Origin: VRUE01 sp963819755
GTDB lineage: Bacteria > Actinomycetota > Thermoleophilia > Solirubrobacterales > 70-9
DNA length: 64,000 nt
NCBI GenBank assembly: GCA_963819755.1
Contig: CAWFXB010000002.1
Coordinates: 124,001 to 188,000 of the forward strand
Reading direction: 5' to 3'
Under the pieces are notes generated by a model. That model saw only the letters and a list, made by a program, of their open reading frames with translations. It had not been told where the DNA came from and did no database searches. The position numbers and the translations under genes were made by a program. How positions within the stretch are numbered: the stretch's first letter is position 1; each line of letters begins with the position of its first letter. Below are positions 24,895 to 32,776 of the stretch, piece after piece.

Positions 24895-25542
24895 CTATTC
24901 TCCGATCCGCTTCCAGGTCCCACAGCCCTGGGTTTGGAAATAGGGAGTCTGGATACTGGCGATGGTCGGGCCCGCCGCGTTTTCGTTACTGGCAATGTCA
25001 TAGGGATCTGCGCTGTTAAGCGTCGCCCAGTAGCAGCCTTCACCGCCCGAGGATTGATAGGTCCCTGGGATGTAGTCGACTTCGGCCCGGAAGGTGCCGT
25101 TGCCCGGGATCGTGCTCTTGGCCTTCTCTTCTTCTGCGCCATTGAGCGAGGCTTCGACCGAAGAGAGTTCTTCCCCGGTCGCGTCTACTTCGTTGCGGAG
25201 ACCTTCGAGTTCTCCCGAGAGCTTCGAGCTTTCCGAGCGAGCTGCGCCGACGATCCGGGAGGCGTCGGCCTTCGCCTTGCTGAGGATCACCGCCTTGCGG
25301 GCTTGAACGGCTTCGGCTTCCACCTCGGCGCGGTCCCGTTCCTGGTTGGCCTGGGCGACTTCCGCTTGGGCTTCGTCGCGTTCGTCCTTGAGCTTTCCTT
25401 CTCCGCTCGAACCGATCGCCGCCCCGATCCCGAGAAGGATCAGAGCTCCAACGATGCTGATCGTCCACTTCGCCCAGGTCGGCAGCTTCGACCATGGGTT
25501 GCTTTTCCAGTCCTCAGCACCCTCCCGCTGTGGATCCGACAC
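24895..25542 (-). CDS. Membrane-anchored coiled-coil protein with C-terminal Cys-pair domain
   Basis: A 215-residue protein: short cytoplasmic N-terminus, one membrane helix (WTISIVGALILLGIGAAIG, ~residues 26-44), a long Ala/Glu/Lys-rich coiled coil (~50-140), and an exported C-terminal beta domain of about 60 residues (FRAEVDYIPGTYQS, GEGCYWATLNS, QGCGTWKRI) with two Cys that probably form a disulfide. The 'I-x-P-G-T-Y ... C-Y-W' domain recurs in actinobacterial lipoproteins of unknown role. GTG start after a GGGGAGAGGC ribosome site. Confidence 0.65.
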   Translation of the reverse strand: MSDPQREGAEDWKSNPWSKLPTWAKWTISIVGALILLGIGAAIGSSGEGKLKDERDEAQAEVAQANQERDRAEVEAEAVQARKAVILSKAKADASRIVGAARSESSKLSGELEGLRNEVDATGEELSSVEASLNGAEEEKAKSTIPGNGTFRAEVDYIPGTYQSSGGEGCYWATLNSADPYDIASNENAAGPTIASIQTPYFQTQGCGTWKRIGE

Positions 25543-25652
25543 GCCTCTCCCCTTTCGCTAGTGCCCAGAAGACCGCGAGAATACCCAAATACTGGGGGGT
25601 CAAGCGTTTGCGGCGATCAGCACCCGGACCACAAAAGCGACCACTACCCAGG

Positions 25653-26786
25653 TCACGCGACTTTGCCGGTCTCAGCAGGCACCGGCGCCTCCTCCAGATG
25701 CCGTCCGCGGTTGACCGGCAGGCCCTCCTCTTCCCACTGGGTGACCCGTTTGCGCAGCTGGAAGAAGGCGACGATACCGGGTGGGATCGGCAACCAGAAA
25801 GCGACCAGGCGGTAGACCAGGATCGCCGGGAAGACCGTCTCCTCGGGAATGCCGAAGAGGACGAAGGCGCCGATCATGCCGGCGTCGACCGCCCCCACCC
25901 CCGCCGGGGCGAGCGGAAAGAGGTTGGCGACCATGCCGAGGAAGAAGCCCTGCACGACGACGGCGATCGGCACTTCCACTCCGAATGCCTGGAAGGAGGC
26001 CCAGAGGATGCCGATGTTCGCCGCCCAGAAGCCGACCGCGCCGATCACCGCGAGGCCACCGCGCGAAGGATGGGCGAAGAGGCTGAGGGCAAACCTGAAC
26101 CCTTCGGCGGCGATCGCCGGCACTTTGGCGATGTTGGCGGCGATCGACTGAGCACGCTCTCCCCGTGCGTGGGCAGCCACACGCCGCCCAAGGTCGGGAG
26201 GTATGAGCGCCAGCAGCACTCCGAGAATGAGCAGAACGCCCGCGACCGCCGCCGGCACCACGGTCAGCTCGACCGAGTGGTTGCCAGGGAGGACGCCGGT
26301 CCGCAGCAGGATGCCGAAGACGATCAGAGCCACCGGGTAGAAGACGTAGTGCAGGGCGAGGAAGGCAACCATCCGCCGCCCGACGTCCCGCCGCCGCATC
26401 CCAGCTTTGCGCAGCGCCCAGTAGGTGAGGGCGATGCCGCCGGCGCCGGCGGCCGAGAAGAGCAGCGTCGCCGCGACCCCGGCCATGTTGATCTCGTAGG
26501 TCTCCGACCAGCGCAGGCGCAGCGTGTCGCCCCCGACCACCGCCTTGAAGAGGGCGATATAGGTGGCGATCGCGATGACGTTGAAGCCGATCGCGACCGC
26601 GATCCAGACCGGATCGGCTTCGCTGAGCTTGCTCAGCGCATCCCCCAGCCCGACCAGCTTCGGGAAGAGGAAATAGATGCAGATCAGCAGTACGAGGACG
26701 ACGAGCAGCGTCTGCGCAACACGCCGCCGCGTGAACAGCGGCAGCTCATAGCCGCCGTTTCCGTTCGCCGGCTGCTCGGGAGACAC
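25653..26786 (-). CDS. Lysylphosphatidylglycerol synthetase TM-region-like flippase (UPF0104)
   Basis: A 377-residue protein with about eight membrane helices of the LPG_synthase_TM family, i.e. the flippase half of MprF without its aminoacyl-transferase. Typical points: GGDTLRLRWSETYEINMAGVAATLLFSAAGAGGIALTYWALRKAGM in the middle and PLAPAGVGAVDAGMIGAFVLFG near the end. It likely moves a lipid across the membrane; the lipid is unknown. GTG start. It follows the PAP2 gene by 10 nt, so the pair is probably an operon in envelope-lipid metabolism. Confidence 0.8.
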   Translation of the reverse strand: MSPEQPANGNGGYELPLFTRRRVAQTLLVVLVLLICIYFLFPKLVGLGDALSKLSEADPVWIAVAIGFNVIAIATYIALFKAVVGGDTLRLRWSETYEINMAGVAATLLFSAAGAGGIALTYWALRKAGMRRRDVGRRMVAFLALHYVFYPVALIVFGILLRTGVLPGNHSVELTVVPAAVAGVLLILGVLLALIPPDLGRRVAAHARGERAQSIAANIAKVPAIAAEGFRFALSLFAHPSRGGLAVIGAVGFWAANIGILWASFQAFGVEVPIAVVVQGFFLGMVANLFPLAPAGVGAVDAGMIGAFVLFGIPEETVFPAILVYRLVAFWLPIPPGIVAFFQLRKRVTQWEEEGLPVNRGRHLEEAPVPAETGKVA

Positions 26787-26796
26787 GCTGGAGAAG

Positions 26797-27738
26797 CTAC
26801 CCGTTGGCGAGGCGCTCCAGACCTTGCAGGCGTCGATTCACCGCCAGGACGGCCGGCTCGGCGAGGTGCTCCCCACCGCGCACCGAAGCGACCAGACCAG
26901 CCCCGGCAACGAGATCGGTGACGTAGTGCTCGCCCAGGTAGACGAGGGCGAAGCCGAGCGTCAGCGCGTAGGCCCAGCCGGCGGCTCCGGCAGTCCGCCC
27001 GGTCTCGGCCAGCGAGATCGCCGCCGTCACCGAAGTGGCGAAGTGCAGCGAGGGCATCGCCGCCCAGGGGTTGCCGCCGAGCGCCGAGTACATACCCGGC
27101 CAGGCCGACTTCCAGGTTTCCTCGCCGACCTCGACCATGATCCGCCGCACCTCTTCGCCAGTGTGGCCCTGCTCCGAGGCCCACCAAGGCGGGGCGGTCG
27201 GAACGGCGAAGTAGGCAGCGCAGCCGATGTCGAAGACCGCCGCGAGCCGGCGGGCGGCACGGGGAAAGCGGTCGGGATGGCGAAGCAGGATGAACGCCAG
27301 CGCCACATAGGGCTCGAGGAACCAAAGCCAGTGCGCCCAGGTGAGGAAACGGTTGAGCGTCCCAACTCCCCGCAGACGCGCGAGGCCGCGCTGCAGGCGC
27401 ACGTTGGGGAGCCGGCCGAGGCCGATAACGCGGTCGGCGACGATCGGGTAGCGGATCTGCAGACGGGCGCGAAGCCGGTCGGCATTGTCGTAGGGCAGCT
27501 CGTGGATCATCGTGAAGGCCCACATCTGCAAGGCGTACATGGCGACGTCGCGCTTGTGGGAGCGCGGATACAAAACGGCCAGCCCGAGCGGGCCTCCCGC
27601 GCAGGCGGCGACGGTCACCGGGGCAGGAATGCGTGCCCTGTGGCGCAGCAGCGGCACGGCGATCGCCGCCCCGATCGCGGCAGCTGCTCCGGCACGCACG
27701 GCCTTGCGCAGCGCCGGAGATGGCGAGGTCCCTTTCAT
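26797..27738 (-). CDS. PAP2-superfamily phosphatase/transferase, membrane
   Basis: A 313-residue membrane protein of the PAP2/inositolphosphotransferase-like group. The C-terminal half has the split acid-phosphatase signature: MPSLHFATSV (P-S-x-H) and GFALVYLGEHYVTDLVAGAGLV (G-E-H-Y-V-T-D, S-R-x-x-x-x-x-H-x-x-x-D variant). It probably dephosphorylates or exchanges a lipid phosphate outside the membrane. ATG 27738 is preferred; the longer frame is Arg-rich shadow sequence. Divergent from the oxidase-like operon. Confidence 0.75.
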   Translation of the reverse strand: MKGTSPSPALRKAVRAGAAAAIGAAIAVPLLRHRARIPAPVTVAACAGGPLGLAVLYPRSHKRDVAMYALQMWAFTMIHELPYDNADRLRARLQIRYPIVADRVIGLGRLPNVRLQRGLARLRGVGTLNRFLTWAHWLWFLEPYVALAFILLRHPDRFPRAARRLAAVFDIGCAAYFAVPTAPPWWASEQGHTGEEVRRIMVEVGEETWKSAWPGMYSALGGNPWAAMPSLHFATSVTAAISLAETGRTAGAAGWAYALTLGFALVYLGEHYVTDLVAGAGLVASVRGGEHLAEPAVLAVNRRLQGLERLANG

Positions 27739-27767
27739 GAGGGCGGCGAGTATAGGATGGCCGCGCT

Positions 27768-28466
27768 TTGACGCCTCACAGCCCTGGCACCGACCAGATC
27801 GACACCCTGCTTTGGATTGGCTTCGTCGCCGCGGCGATCCTCGTCGTCGCGGTCGTCGCCGGGTTGCTCTGCGTGCTGCGCCGCTACGGCGCCGAGCGCG
27901 GTGCCGAGCCACGCCAGATCACCGGCGGCCGTCGCATCCAGCTCCGTGTCGGCGCGGCGCTGGGAGCTTTCGCCGCCGTGATCCTCGTGCTCAGCATCGT
28001 CTACACCGACAAGGCACGCGAGACGCCGCTGACGGGCCCCGCGGGCCTTCGGGTCGCCCACTCCGAGTCGCTGAAGATCCAGACGACCGGGCAGCAGTGG
28101 CTGTGGCGCTACGACTACCCGAACGAAGCCTTCTCGTATTACAAGCTCGTCGTCCCGGTCGACACCACGGTCGAGCTCGACCTGGTCTCGACCGACGTGG
28201 TCCACACCTGGGACGTCCCCGACCTGGCCGGCAAGCGCGATGCCGTGCCCGGCAAGACCAATCACGTCATCTTCCGCGCCGACGAAGAAGGCACCTACTA
28301 CGGGCAGGCGGCAACCCTTTCTGGGCAGGCTTACGCGGCGATGCGAACCGAAGTCGAAGTCGTCTCGCCCGAGAAATACGAAGCTTTCATAAAAACCCAG
28401 AAGAAAGACATCCAGGCCGCGCAGGACCGTGTCGTCGGCTTGATCGAAAACGGAGAAACGCCATGA
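27768..28466 (+). CDS. Cytochrome c oxidase subunit II-like protein lacking the CuA site
   Basis: A 232-residue protein with two N-terminal membrane helices (~13-37 and ~60-80) and a cupredoxin domain (~95-205), the layout of oxidase subunit II. It aligns without gaps to this window's canonical CtaC from VPG onward. The CuA ligands C-x-E-x-x-x-C-x-x-x-H-x-x-M read A181, T183, S185, Y189, M192; only His146 (DVVHTWDVP) and Met192 remain. It therefore cannot bind a dinuclear copper centre. Loss of CuA is known for quinol oxidase subunits, but its partner subunit I here is also altered. TTG start (TTGACGCCTCAC), no better start seen; stop overlaps the next ATG (ATGA). Confidence 0.85.
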   Translation: MTPHSPGTDQIDTLLWIGFVAAAILVVAVVAGLLCVLRRYGAERGAEPRQITGGRRIQLRVGAALGAFAAVILVLSIVYTDKARETPLTGPAGLRVAHSESLKIQTTGQQWLWRYDYPNEAFSYYKLVVPVDTTVELDLVSTDVVHTWDVPDLAGKRDAVPGKTNHVIFRADEEGTYYGQAATLSGQAYAAMRTEVEVVSPEKYEAFIKTQKKDIQAAQDRVVGLIENGETP

Positions 28467-30151
28467 GCGCGCCCGCCAGGAACCCCGAGCTGGTCGTCGA
28501 CGGCTTTCCGCCGCGCCGCGCCCGCTGGGTCGAGATCGCAACCAGCGCCGACCACAAGGATCTCGGCCGCGTCCTGATCACCGGCGCCCTCGGCTTCCTC
28601 TTCATCGCCGTGGTCGAGCTGCTGCTGATGCGCCTGCAGCTGGCGATCCCCGAGAACACCTTCCTCAACCCGGTCACCTTCAACCGCATGCTCTCGCTCT
28701 ACGGCGCGACCGCGATCTTCTTCTTCGCCGTGCCGTTCGCGCTCGGCTTCTTCTACTACGTGGCGCCGCTTCAGATCGGCGCCCGCGGAACGGCGCTGCC
28801 CCGCCTCGGCCAGCTCGGCACCTGGCTCTTCATCGCCGGCGCCACCGTCCTCTACTCGGGCTTCCTCTTCACCCCGACCGAGGCCGGCGTCAACCCGCTG
28901 CCACCGCTCTCGGGCATCGCCTTCCTGCCCAACAACGGCGTCGACGCCTGGGCCGCGGCGACCGGCCTGGCGACGCTGGGCTTCGTCTTGATCGCCGTCG
29001 ACCTGGTGGCGACGCTGCGCCGCCTGCGCGCCCCCGGCATGGCCTGGCGCCGGCTCCCGGTCTTCTCCTGGGCGGCCGCGATCGGCTCCTGGCTGCTGAT
29101 CGTGATCGGCTCGGTGATGCTGGCGGCGATCACGATGCTGCTGATCGACCGTAACTTCGACGGGATCTTCTTCGCCGGGGACGCCGGCGGCTCGCCGCTG
29201 CTCTGGCAGCACCTGAGCTGGATCTTCTACACCGGCACCTACATGCTGATCCTGATCTTCGCCCTTGGCACGATCGCCGAGATCGTCCCGGCCCTGGCCC
29301 GCAAGCCCCTCTTCAACCGCGGCGCGGTGATCGGCTCGCTGGTCGCGATCGCCGTCATCGGCACCCTCGCCTGGATGCAGAACATGTACACGGCGCCGAT
29401 CGGGATCGGTTGGATGTACTTCGCGATGATCATGTCGCTGGCGCTGATCGTCCCCTTTGGCCTGATCTTCTTCAACCTGATCGCGACCCTCTCCGGCGGC
29501 ACGGTGAAGATGCGGGCGCCGCTGCTCTTCGCCGCCGGCGCGATCGTCGCGATCGCGATCGGCCTGGCGACCGAGATGGACCACTCGATGGTTGCCCTCG
29601 GCTGGCGCCTCCAACACACCACCGACAGCACCGCGGCAACCCACTTCGCCCTTGTCGGCGGCGCCGTCTTCGGCGGCTTCGCGGCCCTGCACTGGTGGTT
29701 CCCGAAGATGACGGGACGCACCATGGGCGAGACCCTGGCGCGCTTCTCCTTCTGGACGATGCTGCTGGGAACGCTCGTCGCCTTCGTCCCCCTGATGCTC
29801 GCCGGCACCGACGACGGCCAGGTGGCCGACGCCTACAAGTTCTTCGGCGGGAGCAGCAGCCTCGACGCCTACAACCTGATCGCCACGATCGGCGCCTTCG
29901 TCCTCGCCGCCGGCATCGTGATGACGCTGGTCAACGCGATCCTCAGCCGCGAGGGCGGCGTCCCGGCCGGGCATGACGCCTGGGGCGGCGACTCGCTCGA
30001 GTGGTTCGCGCTCTCGCCGCCGGAGCCGCACAACTTCGACCTGCTGCCGGACGTGCGCAGCGCCAGGCCGATGCGCGACATCCGCGAGGCGATCGCCCAC
30101 CGCAGTGCACGCGCGGAGCAGCCGACCGGCGAATCGCAGCCGGTAGCCTGA
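28463..30151 (+). CDS. Cytochrome oxidase subunit I-like protein lacking heme and CuB ligands
   Basis: A 562-residue, about 12-helix protein clearly of the COX1 fold (shared ALARKPLF, WWFPKMTGR and SLEWFALSPPEPHNF with CtaD). Ungapped alignment of helices II, VI and VII to the canonical CtaD in this window shows loss of the metal ligands. The helix II heme a His is Tyr80; the CuB His of the S-H-P-x-V-Y motif is Thr257 and its cross-linked Tyr is Met261; the CuB His-His pair is Gln306-Asn307. In helix X the heme a3 His is Ala392, and only the heme a His (His394, in THFALVGG) is kept. The K-channel Lys segment PTGIK is PFGLI. Oxygen reduction is not possible by the known mechanism. It might be a structural, assembly or heme-handling subunit. 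Confidence 0.85.
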   Translation: MSAPARNPELVVDGFPPRRARWVEIATSADHKDLGRVLITGALGFLFIAVVELLLMRLQLAIPENTFLNPVTFNRMLSLYGATAIFFFAVPFALGFFYYVAPLQIGARGTALPRLGQLGTWLFIAGATVLYSGFLFTPTEAGVNPLPPLSGIAFLPNNGVDAWAAATGLATLGFVLIAVDLVATLRRLRAPGMAWRRLPVFSWAAAIGSWLLIVIGSVMLAAITMLLIDRNFDGIFFAGDAGGSPLLWQHLSWIFYTGTYMLILIFALGTIAEIVPALARKPLFNRGAVIGSLVAIAVIGTLAWMQNMYTAPIGIGWMYFAMIMSLALIVPFGLIFFNLIATLSGGTVKMRAPLLFAAGAIVAIAIGLATEMDHSMVALGWRLQHTTDSTAATHFALVGGAVFGGFAALHWWFPKMTGRTMGETLARFSFWTMLLGTLVAFVPLMLAGTDDGQVADAYKFFGGSSSLDAYNLIATIGAFVLAAGIVMTLVNAILSREGGVPAGHDAWGGDSLEWFALSPPEPHNFDLLPDVRSARPMRDIREAIAHRSARAEQPTGESQPVA

Positions 30152-30164
30152 CCGCGGTGATTCG

Positions 30165-31061
30165 ATGAGCGGCGCCCAGACGGCTGCTATCTCGCAGCGC
30201 CCCGCCGTGCCTTCGCTGCTGCGCGACTTCCTCACGCTGACCAAGCCGAAGGTGCAGTCGCTGCTGCTCTTCACCACGGTGACGACGATGTACGTGGCAG
30301 GCGACCCCTCACTCGGGCTCGTCCTGCTCACCTGCCTCGGCGGCGCCCTCTCCGCCGGTGGCGCCGGAGCGATCAACCACGCGATCGACCAGGACATCGA
30401 CCGCACGATGGCGCGCACGGCCGGCCGGCCGGTTGCCAGTGGGCGCATCTCGGCAAGGACCGCGATCGGCTTCGGCGCCCTGCTCGAGCTCTGCTCCTTC
30501 ACCCTGCTGGCGACGGCGGTCAATCCGCTCGCCGCCGCGCTCTCGTTCTCCGGCTTCGCCGGCTACGTCTTCGTCTACACGCTCTGGCTCAAGCGCACCA
30601 CCCCTCAGAACATCGTCATCGGCGGCGCCGCCGGCGCCGTGCCTCCCCTGGTCGCCTGGGCGGCCGTTACCGGCGGCCTCAGCGGCACCGCCCTCTTCCT
30701 CTTCGCGATTGTCTTCTTCTGGACCCCGCCGCACTTCTGGGCGCTCTCGCTGCTGATGAAGGACGAGTACGCGAAGGCCGGCGTGCCGATGATGCCCGTC
30801 GTCCGCGGCGAGGACGAGACGCGCCGCCAGATCCTCCTCTACACGATCCTGCTCTACGCGGTGACCCAGCTGCCCTTCTGCGCCGGCGGCTTCGGGCTCG
30901 TCTACCTGGCCGGGTCGATGACGCTCGGCGCCGGCTTCATCTACTGCGCCGTCCGGCTGCTGCGCAGTGCCGACCGGCGCTGGGCGCTGCGCACCTACCT
31001 CTTCTCGCTCGCCTATCTGGCGCTGCTCTTCCTGACGATGCCTATAGACCTCCGGCTTTAG
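30165..31061 (+). CDS. ctaB: Protoheme IX farnesyltransferase (heme O synthase)
   Basis: A 298-residue UbiA-superfamily prenyltransferase with about nine membrane helices that adds the farnesyl tail to heme B. The first Asp-rich motif NHAIDQDIDRTMARTAGRP (~residues 66-84) and the second region WALSLLMKDEYAKAGVPMMP are typical of CtaB/CyoE. The lead-in LTKPKVQSLLLFTT is also standard. It lies 13 nt downstream of the divergent subunit I gene, and its product feeds heme A synthase encoded at 32.8 kb. Confidence 0.94.
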   Translation: MSGAQTAAISQRPAVPSLLRDFLTLTKPKVQSLLLFTTVTTMYVAGDPSLGLVLLTCLGGALSAGGAGAINHAIDQDIDRTMARTAGRPVASGRISARTAIGFGALLELCSFTLLATAVNPLAAALSFSGFAGYVFVYTLWLKRTTPQNIVIGGAAGAVPPLVAWAAVTGGLSGTALFLFAIVFFWTPPHFWALSLLMKDEYAKAGVPMMPVVRGEDETRRQILLYTILLYAVTQLPFCAGGFGLVYLAGSMTLGAGFIYCAVRLLRSADRRWALRTYLFSLAYLALLFLTMPIDLRL

Positions 31062-31097
31062 AGACCGACGCCCTGCCTGCCTGATAGAAATCCGCCC

Positions 31098-31211
31098 GTG
31101 GACCGCGAGACCTCCAGACGAGACATGGCTGCAGGCCTGCTGGCAGGCGGCATCGCCGCGGCGATCTTCGCCCTCTGCTTCGTCGCCGCAACCCTCTACA
31201 TCGCATCGTGA
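31098..31211 (+). CDS. 37-residue single-helix membrane protein
   Basis: GTG 31098 opens a short frame: a charged start MDRETSRRDMAAG, one hydrophobic helix (LLAGGIAAAIFALCFVAATL) and stop at 31209-31211. Its stop overlaps the next gene's start (GTGA), which supports real translation. Single-helix mini-subunits of this kind occur in many oxidase operons. Its specific role is unknown. Confidence 0.55.
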   Translation: MDRETSRRDMAAGLLAGGIAAAIFALCFVAATLYIAS

Positions 31212-31498
31212 GCGAGCACCGCGCCATCCCCGAGCCCGGCGAGCTGGTCTACCCGCCACGGCCGTCCTGGGCACCCGCCTTCTTCGCCTTCGGCGCCGCG
31301 GGGGCGGTTTGCGGAATCTTCGCCGAGGGATTCATGGTCCGCGGCTGGATCTACTCGATCATCGGCATCGTCATCCTCCTCTTCGCCCTGAGGACGATGA
31401 TCAAGAGCGCGACCCGCGACTACTTCCGCCTGCCGCGCAAGCAACACGCCCGCGGCGCTGTGCTGCCGGTCGAAACGATCAGCTCCCCAAAGGGCTAA
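31208..31498 (+). CDS. Two-helix membrane protein, oxidase subunit IV-like
   Basis: A 96-residue product: soluble N-terminus (MSEHRAIPEPGELVYPPRPSW), two hydrophobic helices (APAFFAFGAAGAVCGIFAEG and GWIYSIIGIVILLFALRTM) and a basic tail. Size and topology resemble actinobacterial cytochrome c oxidase subunit IV (CtaF), but I see no diagnostic motif. It is the last gene of the divergent oxidase-like operon, translationally coupled to the 37-residue gene. Confidence 0.6.
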   Translation: MSEHRAIPEPGELVYPPRPSWAPAFFAFGAAGAVCGIFAEGFMVRGWIYSIIGIVILLFALRTMIKSATRDYFRLPRKQHARGAVLPVETISSPKG

Positions 31499-31900
31499 TC
31501 AGTCCGGCGTCATGCCGGAGGTAGCTCCGGCGCTCGTCCAGACCCGCACGATGTCGCGGATCGAGAGGACGCCGACGGTCTCGCCACCGTCGAAGACGAC
31601 GAGATGGCGGATGCCGCGGGTCGACATCTCCGCGGCCGCGTGCTCGAGGCTCCAATCGGGCGCGGCAGCGACGACGCCCTCGCTCATGTGCTCGGCGACG
31701 AGCTCGGTATCGGGGTCCTGGCCACGGCCGAGCGAGTTGAGGATGTCGCGCTCGGTGACGATGCACGGCACCGGCCGCTCGTCGTCGGTCACCAGCGCCG
31801 CGCCGATCCCCTTCTCGACCATCATCGTGGCCGCCTCACGCAGCGTGTGCGATGGGCCCACGGTCAGAACCACTTCCGACATGCCGTCCCGTACCTGCAT
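31499..31900 (-). CDS. CBS-domain pair protein
   Basis: A 133-residue protein consisting of two CBS motifs: MQVRDGMSEVVLTVGPSHTL ... CIVTERDILNSL (1-65) and AEHMSEGVVAAAPDWSLEHA ... VGVLSIRDIVRVW (66-125). Such modules bind adenine nucleotides and act as sensors. Start ATG 31900 behind a GGGAGAGGACGAGG ribosome site. It faces the oxidase-like operon tail to tail with no gap (31498/31499). A second CBS protein is at 50.5 kb. Confidence 0.85.
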   Translation of the reverse strand: MQVRDGMSEVVLTVGPSHTLREAATMMVEKGIGAALVTDDERPVPCIVTERDILNSLGRGQDPDTELVAEHMSEGVVAAAPDWSLEHAAAEMSTRGIRHLVVFDGGETVGVLSIRDIVRVWTSAGATSGMTPD

Positions 31901-32025
31901 CCTCGTCCTCTCCCTTCGCTGCTCGGAGGTTCGTGTGAATCGTCTCAAGCCTACCCGACTGTCGAGCGCTCACACGCAGCGTTTACGCGTCCTTGATCTA
32001 TAGACTCCGGCGCGCTCCGCGCCGT

Positions 32026-32730
32026 ATGACGACGATGCTCAAGCAACCGAACCCGATCCGCATCCTGCTCGCCTTTGCCGCTCTGGCGGCGATTGCCCTC
32101 GCCGCCTCCGGCTGCGGCACGAGCACGGCTGACGAGCAGCACGGCCGAGTCCTATTCGTGCAGAAATGCGGCGTCTGCCACACGTTGGCCGAGGCCGGCA
32201 CGACGGCCCAGATCGGGCCCAACCTCGACGACGCGTTCGCCGCCGCAAGGGCCGCGGGCGAGGGAGGGGACACGATCGAAGGAATCGTCAAGGCCCAGGT
32301 GGGGTACCCACGCCCCAGCAACGACGATCCCGCCGTCTCGATGCCCGCGGACGTCGTCACCGGCCAGGATCTCGATGATGTCGCCGCCTACGTCGGCCGC
32401 TACGCCGGGGTGCCGGGCGCGGCACCTCCCCAGGTACCCGGCGGGCCCGGAGCCCAGGTCTTCGCCAACAACGGCTGCGGCGGCTGCCACACGCTCGCCG
32501 CGGCCCAATCCGGGGGCGTCACCGGACCCAACCTCGACGAAGCGCTGCCCGGTCAGAGCGCCGGGATGGTCGAAGAATCGATCGTCGACCCGAACGCGCA
32601 GATCGTCAAGGGCTACCCCGCCAACGTGATGCCGCAGAGCTTCGGCGAAACGCTGTCCAAGAAAGAACTCGAAGACCTCGTCCAGTACCTGCTGCAGGAA
32701 ACGCAGCCGGGCGGCGGCAAGGGCAGCTGA
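32026..32730 (+). CDS. Diheme c-type cytochrome lipoprotein
   Basis: A 234-residue exported protein: hydrophobic leader with a lipobox (ALAASGCGT, Cys ~27), then two cytochrome c domains with CGVCH and CGGCH heme motifs (~residues 45 and 149) and Met-containing axial segments (VSMPADVV; NVMPQSFGE). It could donate electrons to an oxidase. It lies between the divergent oxidase-like operon and ctaA on the same strand. ATG 32026 and ATG 32035 are both possible. Confidence 0.85.
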   Translation: MTTMLKQPNPIRILLAFAALAAIALAASGCGTSTADEQHGRVLFVQKCGVCHTLAEAGTTAQIGPNLDDAFAAARAAGEGGDTIEGIVKAQVGYPRPSNDDPAVSMPADVVTGQDLDDVAAYVGRYAGVPGAAPPQVPGGPGAQVFANNGCGGCHTLAAAQSGGVTGPNLDEALPGQSAGMVEESIVDPNAQIVKGYPANVMPQSFGETLSKKELEDLVQYLLQETQPGGGKGS

Positions 32731-32776
32731 GTCGCCTCGCGGCCGGGGCCCGGCCGCTGACATCATCCGGGGAACG

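Noticed and set aside
28331..30523. 730-codon minus-strand frame opposite the COX1-like gene
   Set aside because: Acidic/Arg-rich mirror frame, no domain. The plus-strand frame aligns to CtaD over its whole length.
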